Positions 19,448 through 28,267 of a DNA stretch of 64,000 bases are shown here, in pieces. The translations under genes were made by a program, and so were the position numbers. This DNA comes from Streptomyces litmocidini (GTDB taxonomy: Bacteria > Actinomycetota > Actinomycetes > Streptomycetales > Streptomycetaceae): contig NZ_BMTQ01000002.1 in assembly GCF_014649755.1 (NCBI RefSeq), positions 634,761 to 698,760 of the forward strand, given 5' to 3'. Numbering within the stretch: position 1 is the first letter of the stretch; the number at the start of each line of letters is the position of its first letter. The notes beneath the pieces were generated by a model that did not search any database, was not told where the DNA came from, and saw nothing but the letters and a program-made list of their open reading frames with translations.

Positions 19448-20134
19448 ATGAGCGCGCCGAACTGTCTGGTCACGAACGACTGGATCTGCGGTGAGTACCT
19501 GCGCACGCGGGGCGGGGAGTTGACGGACGCGCTGCTCCAGCATGTGGGAATCACGGTCGTGTCGGTGCTGATCGCGCTCGCCGTCGCGGTGCCCCTCGCG
19601 CTGCTGGTCCGCGCCCGGCCCCGGTTCGCCGGCCCGGTCCTCGGCCTGACCACCCTGCTCTACACGATCCCGTCGCTGGCCATGTTCTCGCTGCTGCTGC
19701 CCTTCTTCGGACTGTCGGCGGCGCTCGTCGTGACGGGCCTCGTGCTGTACGCGCTGACGATCCTCGTGCGGAACACCCTGGCGGGCCTCGCCGCCGTCCC
19801 GGCCGAGACGCGGGAGGCCGCCCGGGGCATGGGGTACGGCTCGCTGCGGATGCTCTGGCAGGTCGAGCTCCCCCTGGCGCTGCCGGTGCTGATGGCCGGG
19901 GTGCGGATGGCGACGGTCTCCACGGTCGCGCTGACGACGATCGGCTCGGTCGTCGGCCGCGGCGGCCTGGGCAACCTCATCGAGGACGCGCTGCCGACCT
20001 TCTTCAAGGCACAGATGCTCGCCGCCTCGGTGCTGTGCGTGCTGCTCGCCGTCGCCGCCGACCTGCTGCTCCTGGGCCTCCAGCGGCTGCTCACGCCCTG
20101 GACCCGCATACGGACCGCGCCGGGGGGTGGGTGA
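19448..20134 (+). CDS. ABC transporter permease, glycine betaine/choline type (first)
   Basis: The 228-residue product has five or six membrane segments. The BPD permease coupling loop ETREAARGMGYGSLRMLWQVELPLALPVLMAG sits near 118-149. OpuCB/OpuCD-type subunits come in pairs, as here. The N-terminus (NCLVTNDWICGEYLRTRGGELTDALLQH) resembles other betaine permeases. A GGGGGAGGG site precedes the ATG. The stop overlaps the region where the second permease starts. Confidence 0.9.
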   Translation: MSAPNCLVTNDWICGEYLRTRGGELTDALLQHVGITVVSVLIALAVAVPLALLVRARPRFAGPVLGLTTLLYTIPSLAMFSLLLPFFGLSAALVVTGLVLYALTILVRNTLAGLAAVPAETREAARGMGYGSLRMLWQVELPLALPVLMAGVRMATVSTVALTTIGSVVGRGGLGNLIEDALPTFFKAQMLAASVLCVLLAVAADLLLLGLQRLLTPWTRIRTAPGGG

Positions 20135-20144
20135 GGTGGGCATC

Positions 20145-20810
20145 GTGACGGACGCCTGGGGCTGGCTCACCACCGGCGCGCACTGGACGGGCGCGGACGG
20201 CATCGGGCGGCGGCTCGCCGAGCACGTGTACGTGAGCGGGGCGGCGCTCCTCGTCGCGTCGGCGCTCGCCCTGCCGCTGGGCCTGTGGCTGGGCCACCTC
20301 GGCCGGGGCGGGGCGCTCGCGGTGAACGTGTCGAACGTGGGGCGGGCGATCCCCGTCTTCGCGGTGCTCGCGCTGTTCATGGTGTCGCCCCTGCGGAACG
20401 CCGGCTATGTGCCGACCGTGGTGGCCCTGGTGCTGTTCGCGATGCCCCCGCTCCTCACCAACGCGTACGTGGGGGTGCGGGAGGTGGACCGGGCGGCGGT
20501 GCGGGCCGCCCGCGGCATGGGGATGACGGGCGGCCAGGTCTTCTTCCGGGTCGAACTCCCGCTGTCCCGGCCGGTGCTGATGACCGGGATCCGCTCGGCC
20601 GCGGTACAGGTGGTTGCCACGGCGACGATCGCCGCGATGGTCGGACAGGGCGGCCTGGGCCGGATCATCACGGCCGGCTTCGCCACGTACGACACCGCTC
20701 AAGTGGTCGCGGGCGCCGTGCTGGTGGCGCTGCTCGCCCTCCTGGTGGAGGGCGTCCTGGTGGGCTTGGACCGCCTTTTCGCACATGACGGACGATTGAC
20801 CGAACGCTGA
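20145..20810 (+). CDS. ABC transporter permease, glycine betaine/choline type (second)
   Basis: About 221 residues with five or six membrane helices and the coupling loop RAARGMGMTGGQVFFRVELPLSRPVLMTGI. It is the paralogous partner of the preceding permease. Three GTG starts are possible (20127, 20136 and 20145). The last is chosen because a GAGGTGGG site precedes it at normal distance, and it begins VTDAWGWLTTG. Either earlier start would overlap the first permease or its stop. It is followed after 5 bp by the binding-protein gene. Confidence 0.88.
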   Translation: MTDAWGWLTTGAHWTGADGIGRRLAEHVYVSGAALLVASALALPLGLWLGHLGRGGALAVNVSNVGRAIPVFAVLALFMVSPLRNAGYVPTVVALVLFAMPPLLTNAYVGVREVDRAAVRAARGMGMTGGQVFFRVELPLSRPVLMTGIRSAAVQVVATATIAAMVGQGGLGRIITAGFATYDTAQVVAGAVLVALLALLVEGVLVGLDRLFAHDGRLTER

Positions 20811-20815
20811 CTGGG

Positions 20816-21805
20816 ATGGGTGATCTGGTGAACAGGGTCTCGCGTATCGCGGGCGCGCTGCTGGGTACGGCGGCGCTGACCGTCGCCCTCGCCGCGTGCG
20901 GCGGCGACAGCCTGGAGGAGGGCAAGAAGAAGGACGCCGGGGGGTCCGGCGGCGGGGAGAAGGGCTCGCTGGTGGTCGGCGCGGCTGCCTTCACGGAGGC
21001 CAAGGTCCTCGCCGAGCTGTACGCGCAGTCGTTGCGGCCCGTCGGGTACTCGGTGTCCATCACGACGGTGAAGAACCGCGAGTTGTACGAACCCTCGCTG
21101 GAGAACGGCGAGATCGACGTCGTCCCGGAATACGCGGCGACGATCGCGGAATTCCTCAACGCGAAGGTGAACGGCCCGAAGGCGCCCGAGGACGCGCCGG
21201 TCGCCTCGGGCGACGTGACGGCCACGGTCGGCGCGCTGCGGAAGCTCGCCGAACCGCGCGGACTGAAGGTCCTCGCGGCCGGAGAGGCCGTCGATCAGAA
21301 CGCCTTCGCGGTGACCAAGGAATTCGCCGCGAAGAACAAGCTGACGACGCTTTCCGATCTCGGCCGCGCGAAGCTCAAGGTGAAGATCGCGGCCGGTGAC
21401 GAATGCGCGGTACGGCCCTTCTGCGCGCCCGGCCTGAAGAAGGCGTACGGGATCGACGTGGCCGGGGTCGACCCCAAGGGAGTCGGCACGCCGCAGGCCA
21501 AGCAGGCGGTGAAGGACGGGGTGGACCAGCTGGTCCTGACGACCACCACCGACGCCACGATCGACGGCTACGGCCTCGTCCTCCTCACCGACGACAAGAA
21601 GCTGCAGAACGCCGACAACGTGCTGCCGGTGGTCAACGCCAAGGACGCCGGTTCCCCCGAGATAGCGGCCGCGCTCGACCGTCTCACCAAGGTGCTGACC
21701 ACAGCGGATCTCGCCGAACTCAACCGCAAGGTGGACGCCGAGCGGGCGAAGCCGGAGGACGTCGCCAAGGAGTATCTGGAGGCGAAGGGGCTGCTCAAGA
21801 AGTAG
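20816..21805 (+). CDS. Glycine betaine/choline ABC transporter substrate-binding lipoprotein
   Basis: The product is up to 329 residues. A lipoprotein signal peptide ends in the lipobox LAAC at about 24-27 (ALTVALAACGG), followed by a Gly/Lys-rich linker. An OpuAC domain contains VGAAAFTEAKVLAELYAQSL, NGEIDVVPEYAATIAEFLN and TDATIDGYGLVLLTDDK. A GTG at 20828 (VNRVSRIAGALL) is an alternative start that gives a tighter signal peptide. It captures the quaternary-amine ligand at the membrane surface for the two permeases and the divergent ATPase. Confidence 0.9.
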   Translation: MGDLVNRVSRIAGALLGTAALTVALAACGGDSLEEGKKKDAGGSGGGEKGSLVVGAAAFTEAKVLAELYAQSLRPVGYSVSITTVKNRELYEPSLENGEIDVVPEYAATIAEFLNAKVNGPKAPEDAPVASGDVTATVGALRKLAEPRGLKVLAAGEAVDQNAFAVTKEFAAKNKLTTLSDLGRAKLKVKIAAGDECAVRPFCAPGLKKAYGIDVAGVDPKGVGTPQAKQAVKDGVDQLVLTTTTDATIDGYGLVLLTDDKKLQNADNVLPVVNAKDAGSPEIAAALDRLTKVLTTADLAELNRKVDAERAKPEDVAKEYLEAKGLLKK

Positions 21806-21821
21806 GAGATGGGAGAGGGGA

Positions 21822-21898
21822 GTCGGCCCGAAACGGAACCGGAACCACCGATATCCACTTCTGGTGGCGAGAAGTGGCCAAGAGATTGCCGGGCCGAC
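21822..21898. repeat. Nested inverted repeats after the betaine transporter operon
   Basis: An outer 9-bp perfect inverted repeat (GTCGGCCCG at 21822-21830, CGGGCCGAC at 21890-21898) encloses an inner perfect 8-bp hairpin (CCACTTCT at 21855-21862, AGAAGTGG at 21870-21877, 7-nt loop). It lies in the gap after the binding-protein gene. It may act as a terminator or as an RNA stability element; no U-run follows. Confidence 0.45.
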
Positions 21899-21935
21899 AC
21901 CCCACATGACGCCTACGCACGGTAAATTTCAGGCC

Positions 21936-22955
21936 ATGCCACGTGGACGCCACCGCCATTCCCCGCCTCTGCACAAGCTGCTGCCGCCCTCCGCGGTCGC
22001 CGGCACCGCGGTCGTGTGCGCCGCGGCCGCCTGGCTGCCCGGCGACCCGGTGATCGCGCGGCTGCTCGCGGCCGCGGCGGCCGCCGCCGCCGTCACCGGC
22101 GCCGTCCTCATGCGCAGTTGGGACCGGAGCGCCGGCCGCAGGGTCGCCGAGCTCGACCGGGCGCGCGCCGCCGACCAGTGGAAGGCCGAGGAGCGGACCG
22201 CCGAGCTGGAGTCCGACCTGGAGGAGTCCCGCGCGCTGCGCTCCCGGCTCGAGGCCAAACTCCGCGCCAAGCGCGTGGAGCTCGCCGGACTGCGCGGCGA
22301 ACACGCCGACCTGCTCCGCCGGTACGCCACCGCGGAGACCGAGCGGGCCAGCGCCCTGGAAGGCCGCCGCGTCCTCGCCCTGGAGACCGGCGGCACGACC
22401 GGCACCGGGGCCAAGGCGCTGCCGGCCGCCGGCTCCACGCCCACCCCCGAGGCCTTCCGCCGCGCCGCCCGGGCCCTGCGCGACCTCCCGCGCAACGCCG
22501 CCGCCCAGCAGGCCCGCCGCACGGCCGAGGCGGCCCGCGCCCGCGACCTCGCCGAGCGCGCCCGGGAGACGGAGGAACCGCAGGGGAAGCACGCGGCGGC
22601 CGCCGGAACCGAGCAGCACACCCGCACGGCCGCCTCCACCACCCTGCCCGCGGTGCCGGTCGCGGCCGCGGTCGTCCCGTACGCGGCCCGCAGGCCCGCC
22701 CCGCGCCCCGAGGGCGGCTTCGACTTCTTCGGCACGCAGAAGGCGGCGGCCGTCATCGAGGACGTGCAGAACAGCGACCTCGCCGACGTCGTGGGCGAGG
22801 AGGTCCTGGCCTCCGGGACCCTGCTGCTCACCCCGGTCGCCGCGCCCGCCGTCCCGGCGCCCCCGCGGGCGATCGGCCAGGTCATCGACCTGACGGCGCA
22901 CGACGAGACGGAACAACTGGACGTGGCCGAACTCCGGGGCGCGATCAGCTCCTGA
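21936..22955 (+). CDS. Membrane-anchored coiled-coil protein, unknown function
   Basis: About 339 residues. A basic N-terminus (MPRGRHRHSPPLHKLLPPS) is followed by two closely spaced hydrophobic segments (about 19-32 and 40-56). A heptad-rich coiled coil follows (about 65-135, ELESDLEESRALRSRLEAKL), then Ala/Arg-rich low complexity. The C-terminal segment GFDFFGTQKAAAVIEDVQNSDLADVVGEE looks conserved. I recall similar unannotated Streptomyces proteins but no known function. In-frame ATGs at 21906 and 21864 exist; 21936 is chosen because similarity begins there. It stands alone between the betaine transporter and nuoD2. Confidence 0.7.
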   Translation: MPRGRHRHSPPLHKLLPPSAVAGTAVVCAAAAWLPGDPVIARLLAAAAAAAAVTGAVLMRSWDRSAGRRVAELDRARAADQWKAEERTAELESDLEESRALRSRLEAKLRAKRVELAGLRGEHADLLRRYATAETERASALEGRRVLALETGGTTGTGAKALPAAGSTPTPEAFRRAARALRDLPRNAAAQQARRTAEAARARDLAERARETEEPQGKHAAAAGTEQHTRTAASTTLPAVPVAAAVVPYAARRPAPRPEGGFDFFGTQKAAAVIEDVQNSDLADVVGEEVLASGTLLLTPVAAPAVPAPPRAIGQVIDLTAHDETEQLDVAELRGAISS

Positions 22956-23441
22956 CCCCCGAGCCCCCACCGCCGCGAGTGCCGCCCCCTGCTGGGCGAT
23001 GCCCCCGCCCGCGCGGGGCCCGCGCCCTGCTGGGCGGCTCCCTTGCCCGCGCGGGGCCCGCGCCCTGCGGAGCGGCACCTCCCGCCCGTGTGAGACCCGC
23101 GCCCTGCTGGGCGGCGCCCCGCCCACCGCCGTGTGGGCAATCGTCCCGCTGGGCGGGACGGGTGGGCACACGGGACGGCGCCCATCAGCGGCGCCTCCGC
23201 GTTCCGCGCCCGGACCCGCACCGACGGCGGCGCCGCGCACGAGGTGCGGGCTCAGGCGCAGCAGCCTCGGGCGCCGGCAAGGGCGCCGTCCGTTGTGCCC
23301 ACCCTCCCCCGGGCTCTCGGCTTCGCTCGAGCAGGGGGACCCCCCTCGCACCGGCGGAACGACCGCCCACAACGGCGGGGTACTGCCCGGCGGGCGCGGG
23401 GGCGGGCACCGCCCCGGTGGGCGTGCGCTCACAGGCGGGTG
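22956..23441. repeat. Intergenic region with degenerate 40-bp repeats and a dispersed Streptomyces motif
   Basis: A 486-bp gap between convergent genes. From about 22983 to 23140 four imperfect units of roughly 40 bp recur, each built around CGCCCTGCTGGGCGG and GCCCGCGCGGGGCCCG. At about 23303-23347 is a hairpin-forming motif (TCCCCC, then CTCTCGGCTTCGCTCGAGC, then GGGGGA) that I recognise as a short repeat scattered between genes in many Streptomyces genomes. No conserved protein is evident in any frame. The region may serve as terminator for both flanking genes. Confidence 0.6.
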
Positions 23442-24584
23442 TTACTTGTCGATGTCGCCCACGACGAAGAAGAGCGAGCCCAGGATCGCCACCATGTCCG
23501 CGACCAGCGTCCCCGGCAGCAGTTCCACCAGCGCCTGGATGTTGTTGAACGACGCCGAGCGCAGCTTCAGCCGGTACGGGGTCTTCTCGCCCTTGGACAC
23601 CAGGTAGTAGCCGTTGACGCCGAGCGGGTTCTCGGTCCAGGCGTACGTGTGCCCCTCCGGTGCCTTGAGCACCTTCGGCAGTCGCTGGTTGATCGGCCCG
23701 GGCGGCAGCTCGGCCATCCGGTCCAGGCAGGCGTCCGCCAGGTCGAGGGAGTTGTGCGTCTGGTCGAGCAGGCACTCGAACCGGGCGAGGCAGTCGCCCT
23801 CCTGCCGCAGGGCGACCCGCAGGGTGTCCTGCAGCTCCCCGTACGCGAGGTACGGCTCGTCGCGGCGCAGGTCGAAGTCGACGCCCGAGGCGCGGGCGAT
23901 GGGTCCGGACACCCCGTACGCGTGGACGGTCTCCGGGCGCAGGACGCCGACCCCCCGCGTACGGCCCCGGAAGATCTCGTTGCCGAGGACCAGCCGGTCG
24001 TAGACGTCCATCCGCGACCGGACGTCCGCGACGGCCTGCCGGGCCCGCCCCAGCCAGCCGGCGGGCAGGTCCTCCTTGAGGCCGCCGACCCGGTTGAACA
24101 TGTAGTGCATCCGGCCGCCGGAGACCTCCTCCATCACCGTCTGGAGCTCCTCGCGTTCCCGGAAGGCGTGGAAGACGGGGGTGATCCCGCCCAGTTCGAG
24201 CGGGTACGAGCCGAGGAACATCAGGTGGTTGAGGACCCGGTTCAGCTCGGCGAGGAGCGTCCGCGTCCACACGGCCCGCTCCGGGACCTCCATGCCGAGC
24301 ATCCGCTCGACGGCCATGACGACGCCGAGCTCGTTGGAGAAGGCGGACAGCCAGTCGTGGCGGTTGGCCAGCATGATGATCTGCCGGTAGTCCCGGGCCT
24401 CGAAGAGCTTCTCGGCGCCCCGGTGCATGTAGCCGATCACCGGCTCGGCGTGCCGGACGACCTCGCCGTCGAGCACGAGCCGGAGCCGGAGCACGCCGTG
24501 GGTCGAGGGATGCTGCGGTCCGATGTTCAGCACCATGTCGGTGCTCTCCGCCGCGCCGCCGATTCCGACCGTCGTCTCCGTCAT
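23442..24584 (-). CDS. nuoD2: NADH-quinone oxidoreductase subunit D paralogue (NuoD2)
   Basis: The 380-residue product is a 49-kDa/NuoD-type complex I subunit. It has [15 protein letters not shown] near the N-terminus, [40 protein letters not shown] and the C-terminal GDIDK that is usually VGEVDR in NuoD. NuoD lines the quinone site of complex I. No other nuo genes are nearby, so this is a second, isolated copy, a situation I recall in other streptomycetes. The ATG at 24584 begins [10 protein letters not shown]. The next gene upstream on the same strand is a MidA-type methyltransferase, possibly functionally linked. Confidence 0.93.
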   Translation of the reverse strand: MTETTVGIGGAAESTDMVLNIGPQHPSTHGVLRLRLVLDGEVVRHAEPVIGYMHRGAEKLFEARDYRQIIMLANRHDWLSAFSNELGVVMAVERMLGMEVPERAVWTRTLLAELNRVLNHLMFLGSYPLELGGITPVFHAFREREELQTVMEEVSGGRMHYMFNRVGGLKEDLPAGWLGRARQAVADVRSRMDVYDRLVLGNEIFRGRTRGVGVLRPETVHAYGVSGPIARASGVDFDLRRDEPYLAYGELQDTLRVALRQEGDCLARFECLLDQTHNSLDLADACLDRMAELPPGPINQRLPKVLKAPEGHTYAWTENPLGVNGYYLVSKGEKTPYRLKLRSASFNNIQALVELLPGTLVADMVAILGSLFFVVGDIDK

Positions 24585-24646
24585 GCGGCCAGTATCCCCC
24601 GAGCGGCCGGTGCTCCCCGAGGCCCGGGGGCCCCGGGCCCCTCGGG

Positions 24647-25636
24647 TCAGCGGGCGGCGTCCGGGACCCGCTGGGTCAGCCAGAGGAAGTCGCCGAGACC
24701 GCCGCGGGCGGTGAGTTCGGCCGCCTCGCCGGCGGAGGCGAGCGCGCGGACGTAGCCGGCGGGGTCGGTCGAGGCGAGCGCGAGCGGCGGCCGTTCCCCG
24801 GACACCCCGAGCCGCCGCAGCGCCTCCCGCTGCGTGACCAGTTCGGCGGCGGGCAGGCCGCCGTCCCCCGGCGCGGCCCCGCACGCGTCCAGGGCCACGT
24901 GGGAGGTCACGTCGCAGCTGCCGTCCGGGACCGGGGGGACCTCGCGGCCCGCGCGGAAGCCGGTGAGGGAGCCGAAGGGCGGCCGGGCCTCCCGTACGTG
25001 CGCGTAGTCCACGGCCACCGCGCGGCCCGCGGCCAGGGAGGCGACCGCCGCCGCCCAGGCCTCGTCGCGGGGCCGTCCGATCTCGGCCCGCGCGCCCGGT
25101 TCCCGCAGCGGCCACCAGCGGGCCAGCCAGTCGGCGTCCGGTCCGTGGACGGGCGCGCCGAGCCGTTCCGTGCCGTCCGTACGGACCTCCACGTACCGGA
25201 CGGTGCCCGTCGCGTCCGTCTCGGCGACGTCCGTCGGCACGTTGTCGAGCCACTCGTTCGCGAAGAGCAGCCCGCGCACGTCCCGCGGCACCCGGTCCGT
25301 CCACTCCACCCGCTGGTCGAGGCCGTCCGGGCGGGCGGCGCGTTCGACCGCGTACGCCCGCACCGAGAGCGAGGGGCCGACGGCCGCGAGCACCGCCGTC
25401 AGCAGCTCGCCGCGGCCCGCGCCCACGTCCACCAGCTCGACCTCGGAGGTCCCCAGTTCCTGGGCGACCTCGCCGAGCAGCCGGGCCACGGCCGCCGCGA
25501 AGAGCGGGGAGGCGTGCACCGAGGTGCGGAAGTGCCCCGCCGGACCCTCGGGGCGCAGGTAGAAGCCCCCGGGGCCGTACAGCGCCCGTTCCGTGGCCTC
25601 CCGCCACCCCTGCCACTGACACGTCTCATCCGTCAC
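24647..25636 (-). CDS. SAM-dependent methyltransferase, MidA/NDUFAF7-like
   Basis: The 329-residue product has an N-terminal [23 protein letters not shown] segment. It also has the SAM-binding glycine loop [19 protein letters not shown] (about 70-88), a VERA acidic strand end and [15 protein letters not shown], matching the ANE-LD-LP motif of the MidA (DUF185) family. The mitochondrial member NDUFAF7 methylates an arginine of the NuoD homologue NDUFS2 during complex I assembly. Here the gene sits directly upstream of nuoD2 on the same strand. The GTG at 25636 (VTDETCQWQ) is the chosen start. Its use on NuoD2 is inference from position. Confidence 0.8.
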   Translation of the reverse strand: MTDETCQWQGWREATERALYGPGGFYLRPEGPAGHFRTSVHASPLFAAAVARLLGEVAQELGTSEVELVDVGAGRGELLTAVLAAVGPSLSVRAYAVERAARPDGLDQRVEWTDRVPRDVRGLLFANEWLDNVPTDVAETDATGTVRYVEVRTDGTERLGAPVHGPDADWLARWWPLREPGARAEIGRPRDEAWAAAVASLAAGRAVAVDYAHVREARPPFGSLTGFRAGREVPPVPDGSCDVTSHVALDACGAAPGDGGLPAAELVTQREALRRLGVSGERPPLALASTDPAGYVRALASAGEAAELTARGGLGDFLWLTQRVPDAAR

Positions 25637-25732
25637 GTGCCCCAGTGTCCACCTCGGGGAGTAGGGGGCCGGAGCCAAGGATCGACCCCACGGTTGATCC
25701 CGGCACCCGTCCCTTTCCCTACTCTGGGTGAC

Positions 25733-26935
25733 GTGCAGCGCCTCTACGACTTCATCCGCAGACACCCGACGGGCGTCGACGGCTTCTGGGCCGTCGTCCT
25801 CCTCGGGTTCTCCCTGCTGTGGGTGGGGACGACCTACCCGACGGTGGACCACCCCGTCGCCTACGGCCTGGTCGCCGCGCTGTTCTCGCTGGTCGTGGCC
25901 CTGCGCCGGCGTGCTCCGGAGAAGATGCTGGTGCTCGCGGTCGCGCTGGGCGTCGCCCAGCTCGCCCTCGGCCTGGTGCCGTTCATGGCCGACTTCGCCA
26001 TGCTCGTGATCATCTTCACGGTCGCGGCGCACGACGGACCCCGCTGGGCGTCCAGGCTCGCGCTCATCGGCGGACTGTCGGCCTCCACGCTCTCGCAGCT
26101 CAGATGGCCGATGGAGGGCACGAGCTCCGGCGCGGCCAAGGTCTTCTTCGTGATCATCATGACCGTGCCGTTCGCCCTGGCCTGGGTCCTCGGCGACTCG
26201 CTCCGCACCCGCCGCGCCTACTTCGCGCAGCTGGAGGAGCGGGCCTCCCGCCTGGAGCAGGAGCGCGAGGCCCAGGCCAAGGTGGCGGTCGCCGCCGAGC
26301 GCGCTCGGATCGCCCGCGAGCTGCACGACGTCGTCGCGCACAACGTGTCGGTGATGGTGGTCCAGGCCGACGGCGCCGCCTACGTCATGGACTCCTCCCC
26401 GGAGACCGCCAAGCAGGCCCTGGAGACGATCTCCACCACCGGCCGGCAGGCGCTCGCCGAGATGCGCAGACTCCTGGGGATCCTGCGCACCGGCGAGCAC
26501 CAGGAGGCCGGGGAGTACGTGCCCCAGCCCGACGTGCGGCAGATCGAGGACCTGGTGGAGCAGGTCCGGGGCGCCGGCCTCACCGTCGACTTCGCCGTCG
26601 AGGGGAGCCCGCGTCCGCTGCCCAGCGGCGTCGAGCTCACCGCGTACCGGATCGTGCAGGAGGCCCTCACCAACACGCGCAAGCACGGCGGGCCGGACGC
26701 GGGCGCCAGCGTGCGCCTCGTCTACTTCGACGACGGTCTCGGCCTGCTCGTCGAGGACGACGGCCGGGGCGCTCCGCAGGAGATGTACGAGGACGGGGGC
26801 GCCGACGGGCGGGGCCACGGTCTGATCGGCATGCGCGAGCGGGTCGGCATGGTCGGCGGCACCCTGGACGCGGGCCCGCGTCCGGGCGGCGGTTTCCGGA
26901 TCAGTGCCCTGCTCCCCCTCAAGCCCGCTCACTGA
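25733..26935 (+). CDS. NarL-type sensor histidine kinase
   Basis: The 400-residue product has four or five N-terminal membrane helices (about 15-150) with little extracellular sequence. A coiled linker ([22 protein letters not shown]) leads to a HisKA_3 dimerisation domain with the phosphorylated histidine in [23 protein letters not shown]. An HATPase_c domain follows ([37 protein letters not shown]). It pairs with the response regulator that starts 22 bp downstream. The GTG at 25733 lies 7 nt after TACTCT and has at most a weak GGGTGA site. The stimulus is unknown. Confidence 0.9.
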   Translation: MQRLYDFIRRHPTGVDGFWAVVLLGFSLLWVGTTYPTVDHPVAYGLVAALFSLVVALRRRAPEKMLVLAVALGVAQLALGLVPFMADFAMLVIIFTVAAHDGPRWASRLALIGGLSASTLSQLRWPMEGTSSGAAKVFFVIIMTVPFALAWVLGDSLRTRRAYFAQLEERASRLEQEREAQAKVAVAAERARIARELHDVVAHNVSVMVVQADGAAYVMDSSPETAKQALETISTTGRQALAEMRRLLGILRTGEHQEAGEYVPQPDVRQIEDLVEQVRGAGLTVDFAVEGSPRPLPSGVELTAYRIVQEALTNTRKHGGPDAGASVRLVYFDDGLGLLVEDDGRGAPQEMYEDGGADGRGHGLIGMRERVGMVGGTLDAGPRPGGGFRISALLPLKPAH

Positions 26936-26957
26936 CGACCCCTAAGGAACTGACCTG

Positions 26958-27641
26958 ATGTCCATCCGCGTGATGCTCGTCGACGACCAGGTGCTGCTGC
27001 GGACCGGTTTCCGCATGGTGCTCGCCGCCCAGCCGGACATGGAGGTCGTGGCGGAGGCCGGCGACGGCGTCGAGGCCCTGGAGGTGCTGCGCTCCACGGC
27101 GGTCGACGTCGTCCTGATGGACGTGCGCATGCCGAAGCTGGACGGGGTGGAGACGACCCGGCGGATCTGCTCGCAGCCGGATGCCCCCAAGGTGCTGATC
27201 CTGACGACGTTCGACCTCGACGAGTACGCCTTCTCGGGGCTGAAGGCGGGTGCGAGCGGCTTCATGCTGAAGGACGTGCCGCCGGCGGAGCTGCTCGGCG
27301 CGATCCGGTCGGTGCACAGCGGGGACGCGGTGGTGGCGCCCTCGACCACGCGCCGGCTCCTCGACCGCTTCTCTCCGATGCTGCCGTCCTCGGGGAAGGA
27401 GACGCGGCCCGTCGACAGGGCGCTGGAGCGGCTGACGGAGCGGGAGCGCGAGGTGATGATGCTGGTCGCGCAGGGCCTGTCGAACGGCGAGATCGCCGCC
27501 CGGCTCGTCCTCTCCGAGGCGACGGTGAAGACGCACGTGGGCCGCATCCTGACCAAGTTGGGCCTGCGCGACCGGGTCCAGGTCGTGGTCCTGGCGTACG
27601 AGACGGGCCTGGTCCGGGCCGGCGGCGGTGGGCTGGGCTGA
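26958..27641 (+). CDS. NarL/LuxR-family response regulator
   Basis: The 227-residue product has a receiver domain (1-120) with the acidic pair at D9/D10, phospho-acceptor D55 in VVLMDVRMPKLDG, and the conserved lysine in GFMLKDVPPAEL. A C-terminal LuxR-type helix-turn-helix follows (LTEREREVMMLVAQGLSNGEIAARLVLSEATVKTHVGRILTKLG). It is the cognate partner of the kinase immediately upstream. The TmrB-like gene starts 3 bp after its stop, so all three are likely co-transcribed. Confidence 0.94.
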   Translation: MSIRVMLVDDQVLLRTGFRMVLAAQPDMEVVAEAGDGVEALEVLRSTAVDVVLMDVRMPKLDGVETTRRICSQPDAPKVLILTTFDLDEYAFSGLKAGASGFMLKDVPPAELLGAIRSVHSGDAVVAPSTTRRLLDRFSPMLPSSGKETRPVDRALERLTEREREVMMLVAQGLSNGEIAARLVLSEATVKTHVGRILTKLGLRDRVQVVVLAYETGLVRAGGGGLG

Positions 27642-27644
27642 GCC

Positions 27645-28256
27645 GTGCTGCTGTGGATCAACGGGCCGTTCGGCGGAGGAAAGACCCAGACCGCGTACGA
27701 GCTGCGGCGCCGCCTGCCGGGCAGCGTGGTCTGCGACCCGGAGCACATCGGCTTCGGCCTGCACCGGACGCTGCCGCCGTCGCTGCGCGGGGACTTCCAG
27801 GACCTGCCGGCCTGGCGGCGGGGGGTGTACGAGGTGCTCGACCTGGCGTTGGGGAAGTACGGGGACGGACCGGTGATCGTCCCGATGACGCTGGTGGATC
27901 CCGGGTACTTCACGGAGGTCGTCGGGCGGCTGAGGGAGGCGCACGGCGAGGAGCGGGTACGGCACTTCGCGCTGCTCGCCGAGCGGGAGACGGTCCTGAA
28001 GCGGCTCGCGGAGCGGGGACTCGGACGCGGACTCAAGCGGGAGAGCTTCGCCGTCGCCAAGCTGGACGAGTGCCTGGAGCGGCTGGCCGGCCCGGAGTTC
28101 GCCCACCACCTCCGTACCGACCGGATGCCGGTCCCGCGGGTCGCCGACGAGGTGGCGCGGCTCGCCGGGCTGCGGATCGCGCCCGACACGGACGGGCCGC
28201 TGCGCCACCGGCTGCGGCGGATCCGGATCGGCCTCTCCCACCTCCGCTTCGACTGA
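27645..28256 (+). CDS. TmrB-like P-loop ATP-binding protein
   Basis: The 203-residue product resembles Bacillus subtilis TmrB along its length. It starts MLLWINGPFGGGKTQTAYEL with the P-loop GPFGGGKT at 7-14, then VVCDPEHIGFGLH, VIVPMTLVDPGYF, HFALLAERETVLKRL, and ends with the DTDGPLRHRLRRIRIGLSHLR segment. TmrB is a membrane-associated ATP-binding protein that confers tunicamycin resistance by binding the drug. The GTG start is 3 bp after the response-regulator stop. Whether this copy gives tunicamycin resistance is not shown by sequence. Confidence 0.85.
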   Translation: MLLWINGPFGGGKTQTAYELRRRLPGSVVCDPEHIGFGLHRTLPPSLRGDFQDLPAWRRGVYEVLDLALGKYGDGPVIVPMTLVDPGYFTEVVGRLREAHGEERVRHFALLAERETVLKRLAERGLGRGLKRESFAVAKLDECLERLAGPEFAHHLRTDRMPVPRVADEVARLAGLRIAPDTDGPLRHRLRRIRIGLSHLRFD

Positions 28257-28267
28257 CGGGGCCGGTC

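Noticed and set aside
27645..28256. A nucleoside or gluconate kinase assignment for the P-loop protein
   Set aside because: Whole-length resemblance to TmrB, including VDPGYF and the C-terminal DTDGPLRHR region, fits better.
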